Below are positions 49,680 through 53,439 of a stretch of DNA of 53,439 bases, piece by piece. Below the pieces are notes generated by a model. The model was not told where the DNA came from. It did no database searches and saw nothing but the letters and a program-made list of their open reading frames with translations. The translations under genes and the position numbers were made by a program. This stretch comes from an uncultured Clostridia bacterium. Lineage in GTDB: Bacteria; Bacillota; Clostridia; Oscillospirales; Acutalibacteraceae. The stretch is taken from the NCBI GenBank assembly GCA_947624285.1, contig CANQJS010000009.1, forward strand, positions 1-53,439. Direction: 5' to 3'. Numbering within the stretch: position 1 is the stretch's first letter; the number at the start of each line of letters is the position of its first letter.

Positions 49680-51131
49680 ATGAAAAACAAAAAAGCAATT
49701 ATTGCAACTGTTTTGTGCCTTGCATTTGTAACTGCTCTTTCTATCTATATCGTGTTGGGAATCAACAGTTATAAATTACCGTCCGACTACGAATCCGACA
49801 GCAATTCAAACCCCACAATTCAAGAGCAAACCACGGTGCATTTAGAAGAGATTCCCGATGGCTATGTGGGAATATACTCTGTTGAAGATTTTGACTATCT
49901 GCGAAATTCCAGCACCGGCTCATATATTCTTATGAACGATATAGATATGACCAATGTTGAAAGCTGGGAGGGGATTAATTTTCAAGGAAGTTTTAACGGA
50001 AACAACTATGAAATAAAGAACTATCATTTTAGTAACGGATTTTTCAATTACTTGACTGATGCAACCGTTAAGAATTTAACATTATCTGTCAATATTAGCG
50101 AAACAAATAAAAATCGTACAATGGGAGTATTTGCAAATAAAATAGAAACATCTAATTCAGACAATTCCTCATCATACATTTCTTTTATTCGAATAAAAGG
50201 AAATATCAATGTAACATCTTCTCCTTTTGGAACAATCGCAGGGGCGGTTTTTCCCGGAGATGAAGATGCATGGGTATATATCGATCATGTTACAAACGAA
50301 GCAAACATCACCGGAGACTCTTCAACAATAGGAGGAATAATTGGTACTGTTAGTCAGCAAAACGCTTCCGAAACCGATCCAACGGCATTGCAGGTATCAA
50401 ATGCTGTAAATAAAGGCAATATAACTATTTCTCATTCTAGAAATGATCATTATGTCCATAATGTGGGTGGTATCATCGGAGATGGATTAGGCTATATTCA
50501 ATGTTGCGATAATTACGGTAATATAAGTTTGGATTGCCCTACTCCGAAATACGGAGACCCTATCTCCTATGACAATCCTACCTATGTGAGATTAAATTCA
50601 ATATGTGGCGGAATAATTGGTAGCAATGGGTACTGCCACTATAAATTAGCGGAAATTTATCCTCGCGGTGAAATCGGAGATATTTTTTCATGTTCAAATT
50701 ATGGTAAAATTATATCAAAAAACAGTGAATACACAGGTGGAATTATTGGATATGCAGCAGTATCTTATTCGTTAAGAGGTTGCGGTAATTTTGCCGATAT
50801 AAGCGGAATGAATGCAGGAGGAATACAAGGCGGTGGCTATTATTTATCGCAAATCAGCGATTGTATCAATACGGGAAGCATTACCGGAAGTGAAACTTCC
50901 GGGGCGCTTATCGGAGTTTTTTTCTCAAATGCACCCGAACCGATTAATTGTTATTATTTAAATAACGGCGTAAACAGCGTTGGCGTAAAGGCGGCATTTC
51001 CAACGGTTTATTCAGTTGAGGCAAACCAACTGACTGATGAGTCCGTTATTAATTTGGACGAAAATCTTTGGACTTTTGAAGAAGCCGGACCGACATTATA
51101 TTCAACAATAGGAAACAAAAACATAAATTGA
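49680..51131 (+). CDS. Membrane-anchored or secreted GLUG-repeat-like beta-helix protein
   Basis: 483 residues. A Lys-rich start and hydrophobic stretch (AIIATVLCLAFVTALSIYIVL) give a signal or anchor at 1-28. From about 60, YSVEDFDYLRNSSTGSYILM and INFQGSFNGNNYEIKNYHF are the usual opening of GLUG/beta-solenoid surface proteins. Repeats of the form GGIIG-(x)-CxNYGxI then recur (NVGGIIGDGLGYIQCCDNYG, CGGIIGSN, TGGIIGYAAV, AGGIQGGGYY). No LPxTG-type signal is seen. The DNA is more AT-rich than its neighbours, with ATA and AAT codons frequent, which suggests transfer. AAAGGAG precedes the ATG by 9 bases. Function unknown; adhesion is plausible. Confidence 0.72.
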   Translation: MKNKKAIIATVLCLAFVTALSIYIVLGINSYKLPSDYESDSNSNPTIQEQTTVHLEEIPDGYVGIYSVEDFDYLRNSSTGSYILMNDIDMTNVESWEGINFQGSFNGNNYEIKNYHFSNGFFNYLTDATVKNLTLSVNISETNKNRTMGVFANKIETSNSDNSSSYISFIRIKGNINVTSSPFGTIAGAVFPGDEDAWVYIDHVTNEANITGDSSTIGGIIGTVSQQNASETDPTALQVSNAVNKGNITISHSRNDHYVHNVGGIIGDGLGYIQCCDNYGNISLDCPTPKYGDPISYDNPTYVRLNSICGGIIGSNGYCHYKLAEIYPRGEIGDIFSCSNYGKIISKNSEYTGGIIGYAAVSYSLRGCGNFADISGMNAGGIQGGGYYLSQISDCINTGSITGSETSGALIGVFFSNAPEPINCYYLNNGVNSVGVKAAFPTVYSVEANQLTDESVINLDENLWTFEEAGPTLYSTIGNKNIN

Positions 51132-51287
51132 AAATTATGATAATCATATCCGTTTCTGAAATTATCAAGCCTCGCTTATAGATGCTCCGCTTCTGTTTCC
51201 CTTTTCATAACAAAAATTTAAAGCAATTTTAATGTGAATATGTTAGTCATAGTATATAATTTTAAAAATATAATTTAGCAATCAAAT

Positions 51288-51315
51288 GCGGAGCGACAGC
51301 TCCGCTTTTGTTTTT
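51288..51315 (+). terminator. Terminator upstream of obg
   Basis: GCGGAGC, GACA, GCTCCGC, then TTTTGTTTTTG. It ends transcription from the GLUG gene. The AT-rich stretch 51132-51287 holds no gene. Confidence 0.8.
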
Positions 51316-51316
51316 G

Positions 51317-51345
51317 TTGCATTTTTTTACCCGTTCTGCTAATAT
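51317..51345 (+). promoter_or_regulatory. Promoter of obg-mrnC
   Basis: TTGCAT, 17-base spacer, TAATAT, 28 bases before the obg start codon. It directly follows the terminator. Confidence 0.6.
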
Positions 51346-51372
51346 CTATAAGTAACAAGGAGAAATGAAAAA

Positions 51373-52644
51373 ATGTTTGTTGACATAGCTAAAATTAAAA
51401 TCAAAGCGGGCGACGGCGGCGACGGCGCGGTGGCTTTTCACAGGGAAAAATATATCGCCTCCGGCGGTCCGGACGGTGGAGACGGCGGCAGAGGCGGCGA
51501 TGTTGTTTTCGTTGTGGACGACAATCTCGCAACGCTTGCGGATTTCAGATACAAGCGGAAATACTCCGCAAAAAACGGTCTGCCCGGCGGTGGAGACAGA
51601 AAGCACGGCAAAAACGGCGAGAGCCTTGAGATACGCGTGCCGCGCGGAACTGTTATAAAAGAGGCGAACAGCGGCGCGGTAATGGCGGATATGAGCAAGA
51701 CGGAGCGTTTCGTTGCCGCGAGAGGCGGCAACGGCGGCTGGGGAAATCAGCATTTCGCCACGCCCACACGACAGACGCCGCGATTTTCCAAGCCCGGCGT
51801 TCCCGGCGAGGAATGGGAAGTTAGCCTTGAGCTCAAGCTTCTTGCCGATGTCGGTCTGCTCGGCTACCCCTCCGTGGGAAAATCAAGCCTTATTTCGGTC
51901 GTCTCCCAAGCGAAACCGAAAATCGCGGATTATCATTTCACAACGCTTGTGCCTAATCTCGGCGTTGTATATATGGGCGAGGGCAATTCATTTGTTATAG
52001 CCGATATACCGGGTCTTATCGAGGGCGCGGGCGACGGAGTAGGTCTCGGTCACGAATTTTTAAAGCATATAGAGCGTTGCAGAATGCTCGTTCACATCGT
52101 TGATGTGAGCGGTCACGAGGGCAGAGACCCTAAAGAGGATTTCAAAATAATTAACGCCGAGCTTTCCAAATTCAATCCCGAGCTTGCCGACAAGCCGCAG
52201 ATAGTGGCGGGAAATAAAATAGATATGGCAGAGCCGGAGCAGATAGAGGATTTCAAAGCGTGGGTAGAGGCTCAGGGCTATGAATACCATTCCATATGCG
52301 CCCCCATTTGCGAAGGCACTTCCGAGCTTATGAACGCCGTGTGGAATAAATTGCAGACCTTGCCGCCTATCAGAGAATATGAGGCGCAGGAAATTCCCAT
52401 TGAAAGCCTGATAAAGAAAGACAGCGGTTTTCGCATCACAATGCCGGAAGAGGACCGCTATATCGTGGAGGCGGATTGGTTTCCGAAAGTGCTTCGCGGT
52501 ATTGACACACAGGATTACGAGAGCTTACAGTACATGCAGAGCGTGCTTGAAAAAAGCGGCGTTTTTGAGGCGCTGCGCCAAAGAGGTATACAGGAGGGCG
52601 ACACGGTTTCGATATATGATATTGATTTTGAATATGTGCCGTAA
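51373..52644 (+). CDS. obg: GTPase Obg
   Basis: 423 residues, three domains in order. Residues 1-158 are the glycine-rich Obg fold (KIKAGDGGDGAVAFHREKY, GGNGGWGNQHFATPT). Residues ~160-335 are the G domain (G1 GYPSVGKSS, G3 DIPGLIEGAG, G4 NKID). The C-terminal ~75 residues form the OCT domain typical of Gram-positive Obg. It is an essential GTPase in ribosome assembly and stress response. AAGGAG lies 10 bases before the ATG. Confidence 0.97.
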   Translation: MFVDIAKIKIKAGDGGDGAVAFHREKYIASGGPDGGDGGRGGDVVFVVDDNLATLADFRYKRKYSAKNGLPGGGDRKHGKNGESLEIRVPRGTVIKEANSGAVMADMSKTERFVAARGGNGGWGNQHFATPTRQTPRFSKPGVPGEEWEVSLELKLLADVGLLGYPSVGKSSLISVVSQAKPKIADYHFTTLVPNLGVVYMGEGNSFVIADIPGLIEGAGDGVGLGHEFLKHIERCRMLVHIVDVSGHEGRDPKEDFKIINAELSKFNPELADKPQIVAGNKIDMAEPEQIEDFKAWVEAQGYEYHSICAPICEGTSELMNAVWNKLQTLPPIREYEAQEIPIESLIKKDSGFRITMPEEDRYIVEADWFPKVLRGIDTQDYESLQYMQSVLEKSGVFEALRQRGIQEGDTVSIYDIDFEYVP

Positions 52645-52650
52645 TTATAT

Positions 52651-53037
52651 ATGAGATTTACAGAAAATAATGTTGACCCAAAAAGCTTAAGCCCGCTCAA
52701 TCTCGCCTTTGTTGGGGACTGCGTCTATGAGATAATGGTGCGCGAAACGCTTGTGTGCGCCGCCAACAGACCCGTCAACGACCTGCACGCCGAGAGCGTG
52801 AAATATGTTTGTGCCAAAGCGCAGACGCAGGCGTTTGAAAAAATAAAGGATTTGCTGACGGAGGATGAAACGGCGCAGTTCAAACGCGGCAGAAACGCCA
52901 AATTAGGGCATATTCCGAAAAGCGCGACGGTTGCCGAATATCACACGGCAACGGGAGTTGAGGCGCTGTTCGGTTATCTCTATCTCAGCGGGAACACCGA
53001 ACGCATAAAGGAATTGTTCAAAATAATAAACAGCTAA
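52651..53037 (+). CDS. mrnC: Mini-ribonuclease 3
   Basis: 128 residues: an RNase III catalytic domain without the dsRNA-binding domain. LAFVGDCVYEIMVRE carries the catalytic Asp and Glu region, HAESVKYVCAKAQ and KRGRNAK follow, and EYHTATGVEALFGYLYL closes the second acidic motif. It matures 23S rRNA in Firmicutes. It starts 6 bases after obg with no clear ribosome-binding site, so translation probably depends on obg. Confidence 0.93.
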   Translation: MRFTENNVDPKSLSPLNLAFVGDCVYEIMVRETLVCAANRPVNDLHAESVKYVCAKAQTQAFEKIKDLLTEDETAQFKRGRNAKLGHIPKSATVAEYHTATGVEALFGYLYLSGNTERIKELFKIINS

Positions 53038-53057
53038 ACACAGTAAATTTTTCATTT

Positions 53058-53080
53058 TTGTGTTCGACTCCCCTCAGCTA
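53058..53080 (+). repeat. 23-base direct repeat, copy 1, resembling the 3' end of a tmRNA
   Basis: TTGTGTTCGACTCCCCTCAG plus CTA, matched at 20 of 23 bases by 53139-53161, 81 bases away. GTTCGACTCCCCTCAGCT resembles the T arm and 3' end of tmRNA genes, a frequent integration site of mobile elements. It may be an attachment site or remnant. Confidence 0.45.
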
Positions 53081-53138
53081 CGCGTATTGACAAGGGGTTT
53101 GAAGCAGTATTTGCGTAAATAAACCCGCAAAAACCTTA

Positions 53139-53161
53139 TTGTGTTTTTCTCCCCTCAGCTA
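53139..53161 (+). repeat. 23-base direct repeat, copy 2
   Basis: Shares TTGTGTT and CTCCCCTCAGCTA with copy 1 but has TTT in place of CGA. An inverted repeat TTTGCG/CGCAAA (53110-53131) lies between the two copies. The whole 53038-53348 gap has no protein gene. Confidence 0.45.
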
Positions 53162-53267
53162 TATAAATGTATTAAATATCACCGTATCTAAAAACGATAC
53201 CCGCTTTCAATCAAGGAGAAATAAGACGGGAAACGACAAAAAAAGCACGGGCTAAATGGGCAGTGTT

Positions 53268-53341
53268 CGTAAAACAGTAACCATGAAATGAACGGCAACC
53301 GCCGTACAGGATCGGTTAAAAATCAAACTGTTTTACGGAGG
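53268..53341 (+). promoter_or_regulatory. Hairpin leader abutting the ribosome-binding site of the last gene
   Basis: CGTAAAACAGT (53268-53278) and ACTGTTTTACG (53327-53337) form a perfect 11-bp stem. The loop holds a second hairpin, ACGGC-AACC-GCCGT. The 3' arm runs directly into the GGAGG ribosome-binding site (53337-53341). This suggests translational control. Confidence 0.5.
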
Positions 53342-53348
53342 AAACACC

Positions 53349-53439
53349 ATGAAAGGACTAAAATCTTGTGAGTTCAATATCGACAGCGGCTGTGTGGAGA
53401 TTTGCTTTTCCGATGGGTCAATGCTCGCCATCGACTGTG
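53349..53439 (+). CDS. Start of a small protein resembling those of integrative conjugative elements (partial)
   Basis: Thirty codons are visible from the ATG at 53349, reading MKGLKSCEFNIDSGCVEICF and then SDGSMLAIDC. A perfect GGAGG lies 7 bases upstream. The xSCxFNxDxGCVxxxFSDGSxxxID pattern is one I associate with small proteins of unknown function (DUF6061-like) carried by clostridial conjugative elements. The gene runs off the window, so length and context are unknown. Confidence 0.6.
   Translation, partial: MKGLKSCEFNIDSGCVEICFSDGSMLAIDC

Overview
The window looks like a chromosomal segment of an anaerobic, gut-associated Clostridia (Firmicutes), most likely close to the Ruminococcaceae/Oscillospirales. 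The reasons are strong AGGAGG ribosome-binding sites, compact SigA-type promoters, a bile salt hydrolase, the [FeFe]-hydrogenase maturase HydG, LuxS, a GH28 pectin-type hydrolase and large CxxC-repeat surface proteins with SPxTG sorting signals. This placement is inferred from gene content; no 16S gene is present.

Layout. 1-172: the broken end of an insertion sequence. 197-1603: a PurF-like amidophosphoribosyltransferase that lacks the catalytic N-terminal Cys. 1891-5111: a minus-strand operon licD - tagD - licD - GT2 for phospho-alcohol decoration of a surface glycan. 5335-5644: divergent tRNA-Ala(GGC) and tRNA-Pro(CGG). 5875-12352: a giant secreted CxxC-repeat protein, interrupted by two in-frame TAG codons and one frameshift at a C5 run. 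12687-23713: a long minus-strand gene train, tyrA - aroB - aroA - aroC - pheA - VTT membrane protein - galK - diacylglycerol-kinase-like - anchored glycosidase. 23775-24167: no protein gene, but a candidate small RNA. 24168-31316: XRE regulator, GH28 enzyme, FAD protein, argG-argH and a DegV protein. 31344-34290: a four-gene ABC transporter operon. 34496-35917: hydG. 36200-38905: rluA - phospholipase-C-like - luxS - nudix. 38969-43485: a serine hydrolase, tRNA-Val(TAC), tRNA-Gly(CCC), bile salt hydrolase and O-acetylhomoserine sulfhydrylase. 43606-48306: a methyltransferase and a transglutaminase-like surface protein. 48558-51131: a GDSL hydrolase, then an XRE repressor divergent from a GLUG-type surface protein with two matching operator palindromes. 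51373-53037: obg - mrnC. 53058-53439: repeats and the first codons of a gene resembling those of integrative conjugative elements.

How it fits together. The housekeeping parts (aromatic amino acid, arginine, methionine/homocysteine and tRNA genes, Obg, Mini-III) are ordinary. The accessory parts are mainly about the cell surface and host niche: LicD/TagD glycan decoration, two sortase-type repeat proteins, an anchored glycosidase next to galactokinase, GH28 and bile salt hydrolase. The most unusual items are the interrupted 2,158-residue repeat protein, the XRE/GLUG unit with paired TTGTCYT-N5-ARGACAA operators, the candidate small RNA at about 23,890-24,020, the nucleophile-less PurF homologue, a predicted leaderless rluA message, and the mobile-element junction at the right edge with a hairpin abutting the ribosome-binding site of its first gene.
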